This document shows, piece after piece, positions 1 through 8,659 of a stretch of DNA of 64,000 nucleotides (its first letter is position 1; each line of letters opens with the position of its first letter). Below the pieces are notes generated by a model that did not search any database, had not been told where the DNA came from, and was given only the letters and a program-made list of their open reading frames with translations. The translations under genes and the position numbers were made by a program. Source of the DNA: Pantoea cypripedii (GTDB lineage Bacteria > Pseudomonadota > Gammaproteobacteria > Enterobacterales > Enterobacteriaceae); the NCBI RefSeq assembly GCF_011395035.1, contig NZ_CP024768.1, positions 2,083,286-2,147,285 on the forward strand, written 5' to 3'.

Positions 1-1027
1 CCATGCCGAGCCGGGTAATCTGCGAACGGTAAGCTAAGGCATTCTCACGCTGTCCCGCCTCGATAAACGCCTGACCCAGCAGCTCCACGCTGCCCTGGTC
101 GAGTTTCTCCAGCCCGTTCACCGTACGGATCAACGTCGTTTTGCCGGAGCCGGAAGGACCAATAATCGAGATCACCTCGCCGGGTTTCACGCTGAGGTTG
201 ATATCGCGCAGCACCGGTTTATCGTTAAACGCTTTGCTGATCCCGCGCAATTGCAGAATCGGTTTGGCCGATGCGCTGTGGCTTTTGCGCGTCAAAGCCT
301 GAGGTGTCGGTAAGCTGGCGCGGGCCTGTTCGGCATCAAACGCTGCCGGAGTACGATTCTGTACATCCCAGCGGCGTTCGAGCCAGCCAAACAGACGCTC
401 AAACACGGTGACAATCAGCACGTAGTAGCAGGCCACCGCCAGCATCGTTTCCATCACCTTGAAGTTATCGGTGTACAGGCGCTCTCCCACCATCAGAATC
501 TCTGACAGGGAAATCACCGACACCAGCGAGGTCATCTTCACGATGGTAATAAATTCATTCACCAGCGTTGGCAGCGAGATACGCAACGCCTGGGGAATGA
601 TGATGCTGAGGCGGATTTGGGTGGTGTTCAATCCTAACGCCCTTCCCGCTTCAAACTGCCCGCGCTGTACTGATAACAAACCACCGCGATGGATCTCCGC
701 AATATAGGCGGTTTCACTGATGATCAGGGCCAACAGGCCCGCGGCAAACGGGTTGGAAAGTACGCTGCTGGTCGCCGGAAAAATCTGTGGCAGGTTAAAG
801 ATAAAAATCAGCAGCACCAGCAGCGGCAGGCTGCGGAACAGCCAGATATAACAGCCAGCCACATTGCGCAGCAGCGTATTGCGTGACTGCTTCGCCAGCG
901 CCACACCCAGCCCCAGAACGATCCCGCCCAGCCAGGTCAGCACGCTGAGTTGTACCACCAGCCAACTGGCCCGCCAGAAGTCCGCGTAATGAAATAAACT
1001 TATCAGGTAAGGCCAGTCAAATTGCAT
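1..1027 (-). CDS. Amino-acid ABC transporter, permease fused to ATP-binding subunit (partial, 3' end off window)
   Basis: The frame is open from an ATG at 1027, with GGAGG upstream, to the window edge (342 codons). Residues 1 to about 230 form a multispanning permease with the EAA-type cytoplasmic loop of polar amino-acid importers (GQFEAGRALGLN and following). A linker leads into an ABC ATPase with Walker A GPSGSGKTTL. The Q-loop, signature and Walker B lie beyond the window. No stop interrupts the junction, so this is a genuine single-chain permease/ATPase rather than two genes. It lies 24 bp downstream of the gene for a secreted binding protein, so the two form one uptake operon at the inner membrane. 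Substrate is probably a polar amino acid; the sequence does not say which. Confidence 0.88.
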   Translation of the reverse strand, partial: MQFDWPYLISLFHYADFWRASWLVVQLSVLTWLGGIVLGLGVALAKQSRNTLLRNVAGCYIWLFRSLPLLVLLIFIFNLPQIFPATSSVLSNPFAAGLLALIISETAYIAEIHRGGLLSVQRGQFEAGRALGLNTTQIRLSIIIPQALRISLPTLVNEFITIVKMTSLVSVISLSEILMVGERLYTDNFKVMETMLAVACYYVLIVTVFERLFGWLERRWDVQNRTPAAFDAEQARASLPTPQALTRKSHSASAKPILQLRGISKAFNDKPVLRDINLSVKPGEVISIIGPSGSGKTTLIRTVNGLEKLDQGSVELLGQAFIEAGQRENALAYRSQITRLGM

Positions 1028-1051
1028 GCTTCCTCCAGGGCGATCCGTTAT

Positions 1052-1867
1052 TTACAGCGTGCCAGCTAATGCTTTGGTGATTTCATCCGCGTCCGGCATT
1101 TGCAGGTTGTACTTTTGCAGCAGCGCTCGATAGCTGCCGTCACTCACTTTCTGCGCGAATGAGGTTTTCAGTTCGTTCAGCAGCTGCGGGTTGTCCTTAT
1201 TCACCGCCAGGCCGACCACCACCGGATAGATCATCTGGTGCGAGGAGATTTTCAGGCGCTGTCCGGTCTTTTCAACCGTTGCTTTTGCCACCGCGGCATC
1301 TTCATATTGCACATCCACCGCGGACGACAGCAGCGCCTGAGTGGCTTCTGGTGAAGTCGGGAACTCACGTACCGAAATGGCCCCCAGCCCCTTCGGCTGG
1401 CAATAGTCCGTTGACACTTTATTCAGACGCGCAATCCAGGCACCGCCTTTGATCGAAGCGACGCGTTTGCCGCACAGATCTTCAGGTTTCTCTGGCGCAA
1501 AGCTGGAACTGGCAGTGACCAGCAAAGACCCCCCGGTTTTCATATACGGCAGAAAATCCACCTGCTGTGCACGTTCTGGCGTGACATAGAGTGTTGAAGC
1601 GACAACGTCGAACTTATCGCTCTTTAAACCGAGGATCAGGCTGGCAAAGCGGGTGTCCTTCACCACCGGTTTCAGTTTCAGCGGCGCGGCGATCAGGTCA
1701 ATAAACTCGGCATCAAAACCGGCGGGTTTATCCTGTTTTAAGAAGTTATACGGCGGATATGTCAGGTCCGAGCCAATGGTCAGGCTGCCAGGCACAAGGG
1801 TGGCAGCCTGCGCGACGCTGAAGAACACAGGTGCTGCAAGACAGGCCATGCGTAACATCGTTTTCAT
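1052..1867 (-). CDS. Amino-acid ABC transporter substrate-binding protein
   Basis: Periplasmic type II solute-binding protein (SBP_bac_3 family), 271 aa. I start it at the ATG at 1867 rather than further upstream because it follows an AGAGG box and begins a clean signal peptide (MKTMLRMACLAAP, cleavage probably after VAQA). The mature part has the family features GSDLTYPPYNF, a PAGFDAEFIDLIA segment, and the central LKSDKFDVVASTL motif. It precedes the fused permease/ATPase gene by 24 bp, so it should deliver ligand to that transporter. The ligand is uncertain; the fold fits polar or basic amino acids. Confidence 0.88.
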   Translation of the reverse strand: MKTMLRMACLAAPVFFSVAQAATLVPGSLTIGSDLTYPPYNFLKQDKPAGFDAEFIDLIAAPLKLKPVVKDTRFASLILGLKSDKFDVVASTLYVTPERAQQVDFLPYMKTGGSLLVTASSSFAPEKPEDLCGKRVASIKGGAWIARLNKVSTDYCQPKGLGAISVREFPTSPEATQALLSSAVDVQYEDAAVAKATVEKTGQRLKISSHQMIYPVVVGLAVNKDNPQLLNELKTSFAQKVSDGSYRALLQKYNLQMPDADEITKALAGTL

Positions 1868-2002
1868 AGTGGAAAGCCTCTGGTGTTGTTTGTTCAACAA
1901 TGCACAAGCATTAAGTGTGCCAACATTGTGATTTGCCGTATCTCGCCGGATCAAATGCCGTCAGGGAGGATCTTGTCAGGAGGGTTTGAACCAGAATGGG
2001 GC

Positions 2003-2033
2003 AAAAAAAACGGGCGATGCACCAGCATCGCCC
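2003..2033 (-). terminator. Rho-independent terminator of the FMN reductase gene
   Basis: Read on the minus strand, a GC-rich 9-bp stem (GGGCGATGC / GCATCGCCC, 4-nt loop) is followed by eight T residues. It lies about 24 bp after the stop of the gene at 2057-2608 and before the binding-protein gene. Confidence 0.85.
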
Positions 2034-2056
2034 GCTATGGGAAGGAAAAGATAAGA

Positions 2057-2608
2057 TTATTTGCCGGCAAATTCCGCAAAGGCCACTAACTGGCGCGTAA
2101 GGAAACGTTTGGTGTCCTCATCGACCAGGATGCCATCCACCACCTTATGGCCGACATCACCAATCATCGCTTCCGGCTTATTCAGCACTTTGGCATCGAA
2201 ATACGCCAGAATCTGGCGCAGATGCAGCTGCGCGCGCACCCCGCCTAATTTACCCGGCGAGGCAGACTGGATTAGCACGGGCTTTCCGGCCAGCGGTTGT
2301 GGATTGACACGGGAAAGCCAGTCGAGGGCATTCTTCAGCAAGCCCGGAATGGAATGGTTATATTCCGGGGTGATGATCACCAGGCCATCGGCCCCGGCGA
2401 TGCCTTCTGCCATGGCGACCACGGCCGCAGGAAACCCCTCCAGTTCCGTGTCCATGCTGTAATGCGGGAATTCCCCTGGCGATCCCAGAGCGGTAAAAAC
2501 CACGCCCTCCGGAGCCAGCTCCGGTAAGGTGCTGGCAATCGCTGCATTGACCGACCCTGAGCGCAGGCTACAGGTCAGAGTGACAAATTTCAGAGGGTGA
2601 TTTTTCAT
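2057..2608 (-). CDS. NAD(P)H-dependent FMN reductase (ChrR/YieF-like)
   Basis: 183-aa flavodoxin-like protein of the NADPH-dependent FMN reductase family. The FMN phosphate loop is at the N-terminus (TCSLRSGSVNAA, about residues 12-23) and the family motif TPEYNHSIPGLLKNALDW lies near residues 80-97. Family members reduce quinones, azo dyes or chromate with a bound flavin in the cytoplasm. The gene is monocistronic, with a strong terminator behind it. The tandem TATAC...GGATA boxes 81-110 bp upstream of its start are nearly identical to those before the AraC-type regulator at 25.6 kb, which hints at shared stress-type regulation. The physiological substrate cannot be read from the sequence. 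Confidence 0.88.
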   Translation of the reverse strand: MKNHPLKFVTLTCSLRSGSVNAAIASTLPELAPEGVVFTALGSPGEFPHYSMDTELEGFPAAVVAMAEGIAGADGLVIITPEYNHSIPGLLKNALDWLSRVNPQPLAGKPVLIQSASPGKLGGVRAQLHLRQILAYFDAKVLNKPEAMIGDVGHKVVDGILVDEDTKRFLTRQLVAFAEFAGK

Positions 2609-2688
2609 GATTAGCTCGCAATGTATGAGGGAATCTTAGGCGCATTGTGCCGCAATGATTATCGGAGGGAGCCGGACAAAAAGTAAGT

Positions 2689-2718
2689 TATACAGAAGGA
2701 TAGTTATACGATGAGATA
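2689..2718. promoter_or_regulatory. Tandem operator, copy A (two TATMC-N4-GKATA-like boxes)
   Basis: Two 14-bp boxes, TATACAGAAGGATA (2689-2702) and TATACGATGAGATA (2705-2718), separated by 2 bp. Both are imperfect palindromes. The block and its flanks (AAGT before, AATTGAT after) match the copy at 25649-25678 at all but a few positions and resemble the copy at 16851-16880. It lies between the divergent FMN reductase gene and the small exported protein gene. The rest of the 272-bp intergenic region shows nothing else I can name. Confidence 0.6.
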
Positions 2719-2880
2719 ATTGATCCTTTTGCAGAAATTCATATCCGCCCCTTTTGCATCATTCAAATTATCTGAAAGACTCCGCCAGAGAACCCCTATT
2801 TAGTTCCTCCTGCCTTGTGCTTACAATTTATGCAATCGAAGCCTGAGCTTCCCATATATTGAGCCACACAGGACATTATC

Positions 2881-3093
2881 ATGAAATATATCAACATGTT
2901 AACCACCAGCATTATGCTACTGCTCCTCGCGTTCGTAAGCACTGCACAAGCGCGCGGCACGCCGCTGGATGATGCCGAAGCCAGGGTGGTAATGCAGTCT
3001 AAAGAGGCTGGCGCATCATACAAAATCGACAGCGCACGTTATGTGAACCACATTGAGCCTGCTGACGAGCTGATCAAATACACCCATGAATAA
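2881..3093 (+). CDS. Small exported protein of unknown function
   Basis: 70 aa, not recognised. It has a convincing signal peptide (MKYINMLTTSIMLLLLAFVS, cleavage after TAQA), leaving a mature peptide of about 45 residues that is polar, has no cysteine and no membrane segment. An AGGA box precedes the ATG. It is divergent from the FMN reductase gene across operator copy A and lies 115 bp before a chloroperoxidase-type hydrolase. Periplasmic location is inferred from the signal peptide; no function is proposed. Confidence 0.6.
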   Translation: MKYINMLTTSIMLLLLAFVSTAQARGTPLDDAEARVVMQSKEAGASYKIDSARYVNHIEPADELIKYTHE

Positions 3094-3208
3094 CCCCGTC
3101 GCGTAAGCCGTCGTTTCCTCGTGCCTGCGGCTATACTGTTGCGGGGGTTAACATCACATGATTCCCCCGGGCTGCTACCAATCTTTTCTGACATGAGGAG
3201 TCTGTTCT

Positions 3209-4045
3209 ATGGCATTTGTAACGACGAAAGATGGCGTGAATATCTTCTTCAAAGACTGGGGATCGAAAGATGCTCAACCGATTGTTTTCCATCACGGCTG
3301 GCCGTTAAGTGCCGATGATTGGGACAATCAGATGTTGTTCTTTCTGGCGGAAGGATTCCGGGTCATTGCCATTGATCGGCGCGGTCATGGCCGGTCGGAT
3401 CAGGTCAGTGAAGGACATGATATGGACCATTACGCGGCAGATGCCTCCGCGGTGGTTGAACATCTTGACCTGCATAATGCTGTGCATGTCGGACATTCCA
3501 CCGGTGGTGGTCAGGTGGCGCGTTACGTCGCCCAATATGGACAGCCCCAGGGGCGCGTCGCCAAAGCGGTGCTGATTAGCGCGGTCCCTCCCCTGATGCT
3601 GAAAACGCCGGGAAATCCCCAGGGCACGCCGATAGAGGTATTTGATGGCTTCCGTGCTGCGCTGGCGGCAAATCGTGCGCAGTTCTATCTTGATGTGGCT
3701 TCGGGTCCGTTCTATGGCTTCAACCGTGAAGGTGCGCAGTTTTCCCAGGGCACAATTCAGAACTGGTGGCGTCAGGGGATGATCGGCGGGGCTAAAGCAC
3801 ATTACGATGGTATCAAAGCCTTTTCGGAAACCGATCAGACGGAAGATTTAAAGGCGATTACCGTCCCGACGCTGGTGATGCAGGGAGACGACGATCAGGT
3901 CGTGCCCTATAAAGTTGCCGCATTGCTGCAGGATGAACTGTTGCAGGACAGCACATTGAAAATTTATCCCGGCTTTCCCCACGGGATGCACTCAACGCAT
4001 GCGGATGTGATCAACGCCGATTTGCTCGCCTTTATTCGCGCCTGA
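3209..4045 (+). CDS. Alpha/beta hydrolase, non-heme chloroperoxidase type
   Basis: 278-aa cytoplasmic alpha/beta hydrolase. The nucleophile elbow GHSTGGG puts the catalytic Ser at residue 97. The acid lies in QGDDDQVVPY and the His in the C-terminal GFPHGMHSTHAD segment. HHGWPLSADDWDNQ forms the oxyanion-side loop typical of cofactor-free haloperoxidases and perhydrolases. An AGGAG box precedes the ATG. It is a paralogue of the hydrolase at 20983-21801 (shared HGWPL..D.WD.QM, DRRG.GRS). In vivo these enzymes are usually esterases or perhydrolases; true haloperoxidation is doubtful. The hairpin at 4061-4085 ends the unit. Confidence 0.88.
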   Translation: MAFVTTKDGVNIFFKDWGSKDAQPIVFHHGWPLSADDWDNQMLFFLAEGFRVIAIDRRGHGRSDQVSEGHDMDHYAADASAVVEHLDLHNAVHVGHSTGGGQVARYVAQYGQPQGRVAKAVLISAVPPLMLKTPGNPQGTPIEVFDGFRAALAANRAQFYLDVASGPFYGFNREGAQFSQGTIQNWWRQGMIGGAKAHYDGIKAFSETDQTEDLKAITVPTLVMQGDDDQVVPYKVAALLQDELLQDSTLKIYPGFPHGMHSTHADVINADLLAFIRA

Positions 4046-4060
4046 TTCACCCTTTCCCCT

Positions 4061-4085
4061 AAACCAGCCCGGCATGGGTTGGTTT
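4061..4085. terminator. Hairpin terminator after the hydrolase gene
   Basis: The AAACCAGCCC / GGGTTGGTTT inverted repeat with a 5-nt loop starts 15 bp after the hydrolase stop. The T tract is short, so termination strength is uncertain. Confidence 0.5.
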
Positions 4086-4110
4086 ATCCTTCCCGACTCC
4101 TCCGCCATTT

Positions 4111-4180
4111 TGTGATGCAGTTCATGGACTTAAGGCGGGAGCGAGTTTCTCTATGTTCGTGACAGCAAATTTTATCTTTG
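4111..4180 (+). promoter_or_regulatory. Candidate CRP site and AraC-like half-site upstream of the GH42 operon
   Basis: TGTGA-TGCAGT-TCATG at 4111-4126 matches the CRP consensus TGTGA-N6-TCACA in 8 of 10 arm positions. Further on, AGCAAATTTTATCTTTG (4164-4180) resembles the E. coli AraC I1 half-site (GCA core, AT-rich middle), with poor agreement at the right end. Both lie within 125 bp of the beta-galactosidase start, where a CRP- and AraC-type-controlled catabolic promoter would be expected. The AraC half-site is the weaker call. Confidence 0.4.
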
Positions 4181-4234
4181 ACCAATCTCCTTCCGCTAAC
4201 GTAGCGCCATAACGCATGCAGTGGAGAAGATGAG

Positions 4235-6274
4235 ATGGATAAGCTGTTATATGGTGTGGCCTATTACCGCGAATACCTGCCCGAAGAACGGCTGGATGAG
4301 GACATCCGCCTGATGAAGGCGGCGGGTATTAATGTTGTGCGCATTGCCGAAAGCACCTGGAGCACCTTCGAACGTCACGATGGGGAGTTTGATTTTTCCA
4401 GCGTACTCACCGTGCTGGACCGTATGCATGCCAGCCAGATTGCGGTGATTATCGGCACCCCTACTTACGCCATCCCGGGCTGGCTGGCAAAGAAACACCC
4501 CTCCGTGATGGCGACGACGCCGCAGGGCGTGAATAAATATGGCCATCGCCAGAAGATGGATATCACCAGCCCCATCTATCTACGCTACGCCGAACGGATT
4601 ATTCGCAAATTATTAGATGCAACGGCGCAGCACCCGGCGGTGATTGGCTTTCAAATCGATAACGAAACCAAGTATTACGATACCTGCGGTACGCATGTGC
4701 AGCGCGATTTTGTGCGACATTTACAGCAGCGTTTTTCTGGCGATCTTACCCGACTCAATGCCGAGTTCGGGCTTGATTACTGGAGCAACCGTATCGACGC
4801 CTGGGAAGACTTCCCGCCGCTGGAGAGCACCATCAATGCCAGTCTCGGCGCGGCTTTCCAGCAATATCAGCGGCAGCTGGTTGAACAATTTCTTGCCTGG
4901 CAGGCAACACTGGTCAGTGAATACCGTCGGCCAGAGCAGTTCATCACTCATAACTTCGATTTTGAATGGCGAACCTGGTCCTATGGTCTGCGTGGCGAGG
5001 TCGATCATTTTGCGGCGTCTGCTGCACTCGATATCACCGGGGTCGATATTTATCATCCCAGCCAGCACCAGCTGACCGGCGCTGAAATCGCCTTCGCCGG
5101 TGATATTGCCCGCACCACAAAAGACAACAATTACCTGGTGCTTGAAACCCAGGCGCAGGCATTCAAAAACTGGACCCCCTGGCCCGGCCAGTTGCGCTTA
5201 CAGGCATTCAGCCATATTGCCTCGGGTGCGGCGATGATCGGTTACTGGCACTGGCATTCGTTGCACAACGCCTATGAAACCTACTGGAAGGGTTTACTCA
5301 GCCACGATCTGCAACCCAACCCGATTTACCATGAAGCGCAACAGATTGGTCAGGCACTGGCCCAGCTGTCGCCGCAACTGGCAGGATTAAAGAAACAGAA
5401 TCGGGCGGCGCTGCTGGTCAGCAACACCTGCCTGACCGCCATTGACTGGCACCCGTACCAGGGGCACCAGTTTGGTCGCCATAAAGAGCATCAGTACAAC
5501 GATTTATTCCGCAGCTATTATGATGCCCTTTACCGGCTGAATATCGAGGTAGATATTCTCACCGTTGACGACCCGCGTATCAGCCGCTATCAGTTGCTGA
5601 TCGCGCCACTGATGTATGCCGTGTCTGATGAGGTGCTGCAACGATTGAACCAGTTCGTTGCTGACGGTGGTCATGTGCTGTATTCGTTTAAGTCGGGCTT
5701 TGCCAATCAGCATCTGAAAGTGCGCCATGAACGCCAGCCGGGCGTGATTCGCGAAGCGATTGGGGCCAGCTATCAGTTGTTTGTTGAACCGCACGACGTC
5801 ACGTTACAGTCGGATGTGCTGGACCTGCCCCCGCAGGCAACCCAGGTTGATCACTGGATGGAGCTACTGGAAATGGATAACCCGAACGCAGAAGTCTGGG
5901 CGCGCTACCAGCATCCTTACTGGGGCAAATATGCCGCCATCGTTCACCATCAATTTGGCCGTGGCAGTGCCACCTATATCGGATGCTGCATCAGCGAGGG
6001 GGCGCTGGAAAGTGTGTTGTGTACGCTGCGCCAGCGGCTGGGAATGGCCGATGACGCTGATGGTCACCGCTTCCCCATAGTGGTTAAACGCGCCACCAAT
6101 CGTGCCGGTAACACCGTGCTGTTTTATCTTAACTTTAGCAGTCAGCCGCAGCAGGTCACCCTGGCAGGTGCGCGCGGACGGGAATTATTGCGCCAGCGGC
6201 ACTGGCAACAAGGCGAGACGCTCACGCTGGCTGACTGGGATGTAGCGATTGTTGAACTGGAGGACGCACAATGA
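4235..6274 (+). CDS. Beta-galactosidase, glycoside hydrolase family 42
   Basis: 679-aa GH42 enzyme, full length for the family. The (beta/alpha)8 catalytic domain fills residues 1 to about 380: the acid/base Glu is in IDNETKYYD (E144, preceded by the invariant Asn) and the nucleophile is probably E304 in LVLETQAQAF. A glutamine-amidotransferase-like trimerisation domain and a short beta domain follow. There is no signal peptide, so it acts in the cytoplasm on imported beta-D-galactosides; several GH42 enzymes also cleave alpha-L-arabinopyranosides. Start supported by GGAGAAGATGAG before the ATG. The stop overlaps the transporter start by 4 bp (ATGA), so the two are translationally coupled. 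Confidence 0.93.
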   Translation: MDKLLYGVAYYREYLPEERLDEDIRLMKAAGINVVRIAESTWSTFERHDGEFDFSSVLTVLDRMHASQIAVIIGTPTYAIPGWLAKKHPSVMATTPQGVNKYGHRQKMDITSPIYLRYAERIIRKLLDATAQHPAVIGFQIDNETKYYDTCGTHVQRDFVRHLQQRFSGDLTRLNAEFGLDYWSNRIDAWEDFPPLESTINASLGAAFQQYQRQLVEQFLAWQATLVSEYRRPEQFITHNFDFEWRTWSYGLRGEVDHFAASAALDITGVDIYHPSQHQLTGAEIAFAGDIARTTKDNNYLVLETQAQAFKNWTPWPGQLRLQAFSHIASGAAMIGYWHWHSLHNAYETYWKGLLSHDLQPNPIYHEAQQIGQALAQLSPQLAGLKKQNRAALLVSNTCLTAIDWHPYQGHQFGRHKEHQYNDLFRSYYDALYRLNIEVDILTVDDPRISRYQLLIAPLMYAVSDEVLQRLNQFVADGGHVLYSFKSGFANQHLKVRHERQPGVIREAIGASYQLFVEPHDVTLQSDVLDLPPQATQVDHWMELLEMDNPNAEVWARYQHPYWGKYAAIVHHQFGRGSATYIGCCISEGALESVLCTLRQRLGMADDADGHRFPIVVKRATNRAGNTVLFYLNFSSQPQQVTLAGARGRELLRQRHWQQGETLTLADWDVAIVELEDAQ

Positions 6275-7686
6275 AAACCGCTACCCCAACGGATGACCTG
6301 CAACGCATTGGCTTCGCTGAACGCCTGGCCTTTGGACTCGGCGACTATGGTACCAACCTGACTTACACCCTGATGGTGACTTTCCTCGCCTATTTTTATA
6401 CCGATGTTGTGGGGATCTCCGCCCTGCTGATTGGCTCGCTGATGTTCTTCGCCCGGGTGCTGGATGGTGTGATCTGTATCTTTGTCGGTATCCGCATCGA
6501 TAAAACCCGCTCGCGTCTGGGTAAAGCGCGGCCCTGGGTGCTGTGGACCGCGCTGCCTTTTGGTTTGTCGGCATTTTTGATGGCGACGGTACCGGACGTC
6601 AGCTATAGCCTGAAAGTCACTTATGTCTGCATCACCTACCTGCTGGCAAACATTTGCTTTACCGCCAATAACATCGCCTATGGTTCATTGCTGGCGCTGA
6701 TCACCCGTGACGCCTATCAGCGCGGTATCCTGAGTGTCTTCCGCAAGGGGCTATCGACCTGCGGATCGCTGACAGTCGGCGTATTTACCCTGCCGTTGGT
6801 GGCGCGCTTTGGCAACAGCAGTACATCCTGGATCATCGTGTTTGCCATCTTTGGCTTTTTTACCGCGCTTTGTCTGTTCCTGACGGCGATGGGCACGCGT
6901 GAACGCATTCAGCCGGTGCGCAGTGACAACAGTCAGCGCATCAATGCACGTCAGGTGGTGAGTTCCATGCTGGCAAACCGCTACTGGCTGATGATCTTTT
7001 TCTATCTGTTGGTCACCTTTACCAGCCTGACTGCCCTCTCCGCCGTCGGGGTGTACTACTCAAAATACATTCTGCGCGATGTCTCCCTGATCGCTTACAT
7101 CAGCATGGCGCAATACATTCCCGGCCTGCTGACGCTGATGATCATTCCGGTGTTGCTAAAGAAACTCGGCAAACGACGGCTGGCCATGCTGGGGTTGCTG
7201 ATCTGCTCGGTAGCCTATCTGATCCCGTTGCTGAATAAACAGGATGCGTTGTTTGTGATCATCGCCACCGCCGTGCGCAGTGTCGGCTTCTGTGGCATTG
7301 GGGCCACCATGTTTGCCTTGCTGGCCGATACCATTGACTACGGCGAATGGCGCACCGGGTTACGTATTGAGGGCATATTGTTCAGTGCCGGTACCCTTGG
7401 TCAGACGCTGGGTATGGGGTTAGGTACCGCCAGCGTCGGCTGGGTGCTTGGGACGGTCGGGTTTGTCAGTGGCGGTAGCACCACCCAGTCACAGTCGGTG
7501 CTTGATACCATTGAGTTCCTGTTTATCTTCTTCCCGCTGTTGCTGGCGGTGCTCAACCTCGGACTGCTGTATTTCTATAAACTGGATGATTTCTATCACC
7601 AGGTGGCACAGGATCTGGCGGCGGGTCGCTACCAGCAAAATAACCCTCTCATCACCTCAGTGGCCAGGGAGCCGCTGCAAGACTAA
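6271..7686 (+). CDS. GPH-family glycoside:cation symporter (MFS)
   Basis: 471-aa inner-membrane protein with about twelve membrane segments. It has the glycoside-pentoside-hexuronide signature: GLGDYGTNLTY near the N-terminus, DVVGISALLIGSLMFFARVLDG in the TM2 region, and RIDKTRSRLGKARPW in loop 2-3. Family relatives include MelB, LacS and plant-oligosaccharide symporters. It overlaps the GH42 gene by 4 bp and is therefore the probable uptake route for that enzyme's substrate. An intracellular glycosidase next to a GPH porter implies transport of an intact di- or oligosaccharide. Confidence 0.9.
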   Translation: MKTATPTDDLQRIGFAERLAFGLGDYGTNLTYTLMVTFLAYFYTDVVGISALLIGSLMFFARVLDGVICIFVGIRIDKTRSRLGKARPWVLWTALPFGLSAFLMATVPDVSYSLKVTYVCITYLLANICFTANNIAYGSLLALITRDAYQRGILSVFRKGLSTCGSLTVGVFTLPLVARFGNSSTSWIIVFAIFGFFTALCLFLTAMGTRERIQPVRSDNSQRINARQVVSSMLANRYWLMIFFYLLVTFTSLTALSAVGVYYSKYILRDVSLIAYISMAQYIPGLLTLMIIPVLLKKLGKRRLAMLGLLICSVAYLIPLLNKQDALFVIIATAVRSVGFCGIGATMFALLADTIDYGEWRTGLRIEGILFSAGTLGQTLGMGLGTASVGWVLGTVGFVSGGSTTQSQSVLDTIEFLFIFFPLLLAVLNLGLLYFYKLDDFYHQVAQDLAAGRYQQNNPLITSVAREPLQD

Positions 7687-7706
7687 AGTTGCGCCACGCC
7701 GCAAAA

Positions 7707-7740
7707 GCGCTCTCCGCCATGCGATTCCGGCAGAGGGCGC
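7707..7740 (+). terminator. Hairpin between the GPH transporter and the AraC-like gene
   Basis: A 12-bp stem (GCGCTCTCCGCC with GGCAGAGGGCGC, one wobble and one mismatch, 10-nt loop) lies 20 bp after the transporter stop. No strong T run follows, so it may attenuate or stabilise rather than fully terminate. Confidence 0.35.
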
Positions 7741-7780
7741 AGTTATACTTCCCGCTTCTTACTCCGCAGGAATGACGCTG

Positions 7781-8659
7781 ATGGTTGAGTTGAGCGATGC
7801 CGACATGATGAATTTCTCCCCGCTGGTGAAAAGTTTCACCTTTAACGCCTTTATGGTGTCGGGATATACGCCAATCAGCCCCGGCAGTAAGCTCGACTTT
7901 TTTATTCATCGGCCACAGGGGATGAAGGGTTATCTGCTCAATATCACGTTAAAAGGTGAAGGCATTATTCATAACGCTGACGGTGAATTCCGTTGCCAGC
8001 CGGGCGAGATGCTGCTGTTTCCGCCGGGCGTACTGCATCACTACGGTCGTGCGAAAGAAAGCCCCGCCTGGGATCATCTATGGATTTACTTTGTGCCTCG
8101 TCCCTACTGGATCGACTGGTTGCACTGGGATCGTAATCAGGGCCAGATTGGTCGTATGGCATGTGGCGATTCGCCGCTGTTGCAGCACATGGTGCAACTG
8201 TTTAAAGAAGTGATTCACTGGAATGCGGCGGCAGAACCGCTGGCGGAAGCGATGGCGATGAACACACTGGAGCGTATTATTCTGGATGCTTTCCAGCGAC
8301 AACCCACCAGCAATCGCCATAACCGTGACCCACGTATTCAGACCGTTTGCCATTACATCAATGAACATCTGGCCGAAGAGACGCGAGTGGAACAACTGGC
8401 GCAGATGACTTTTTTATCCCCTTCCCGACTGGCGCATCTTTTTAAGCGTGAGATGGGGCATACGATTTATGGCTGGCGTGAACGCCAGCGCGTTTCACGC
8501 GCCTGTGATTTGTTACAGCAAACCCAGTTGCCGATTGCCCAGGTCGCACGCGCAGTCGGCTATGGTGACCCGCTCTACTTCTCGCGCATATTTAGCCAGC
8601 ACCGCACTCTAAGCCCGCGCGAATATCGTAAAAAGTTTGAACGCATGCCACTTTTTTAA
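7781..8659 (+). CDS. AraC-subfamily sugar-responsive transcription regulator
   Basis: 292 aa, the same length as E. coli AraC and alignable end to end. The N-terminal cupin keeps the residues that contact L-arabinose in AraC: Thr of GYTPI, Arg of DFFIHRP, Tyr of HHYGR, and His/Trp of DHLWIYF. A C-terminal pair of HTH motifs follows (LAQMTFLSPSRLAHLFKRE; IAQVARAVGYGDPLYFSRIF). I start at 7781 because AGGA lies 9 bp upstream; the ATG at 7772 has almost no spacing, and the longer upstream frame overlaps the transporter. It follows the GH42/GPH pair on the same strand and probably regulates it. The inducer may be L-arabinose or the stereochemically similar D-galactose. Confidence 0.85.
   Translation: MVELSDADMMNFSPLVKSFTFNAFMVSGYTPISPGSKLDFFIHRPQGMKGYLLNITLKGEGIIHNADGEFRCQPGEMLLFPPGVLHHYGRAKESPAWDHLWIYFVPRPYWIDWLHWDRNQGQIGRMACGDSPLLQHMVQLFKEVIHWNAAAEPLAEAMAMNTLERIILDAFQRQPTSNRHNRDPRIQTVCHYINEHLAEETRVEQLAQMTFLSPSRLAHLFKREMGHTIYGWRERQRVSRACDLLQQTQLPIAQVARAVGYGDPLYFSRIFSQHRTLSPREYRKKFERMPLF

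Noticed and set aside
7448..7780. Longer AraC-like protein starting inside the GPH transporter
   Set aside because: The extra 111 residues resemble nothing, overlap transporter codons, and the AraC alignment begins after 7781.
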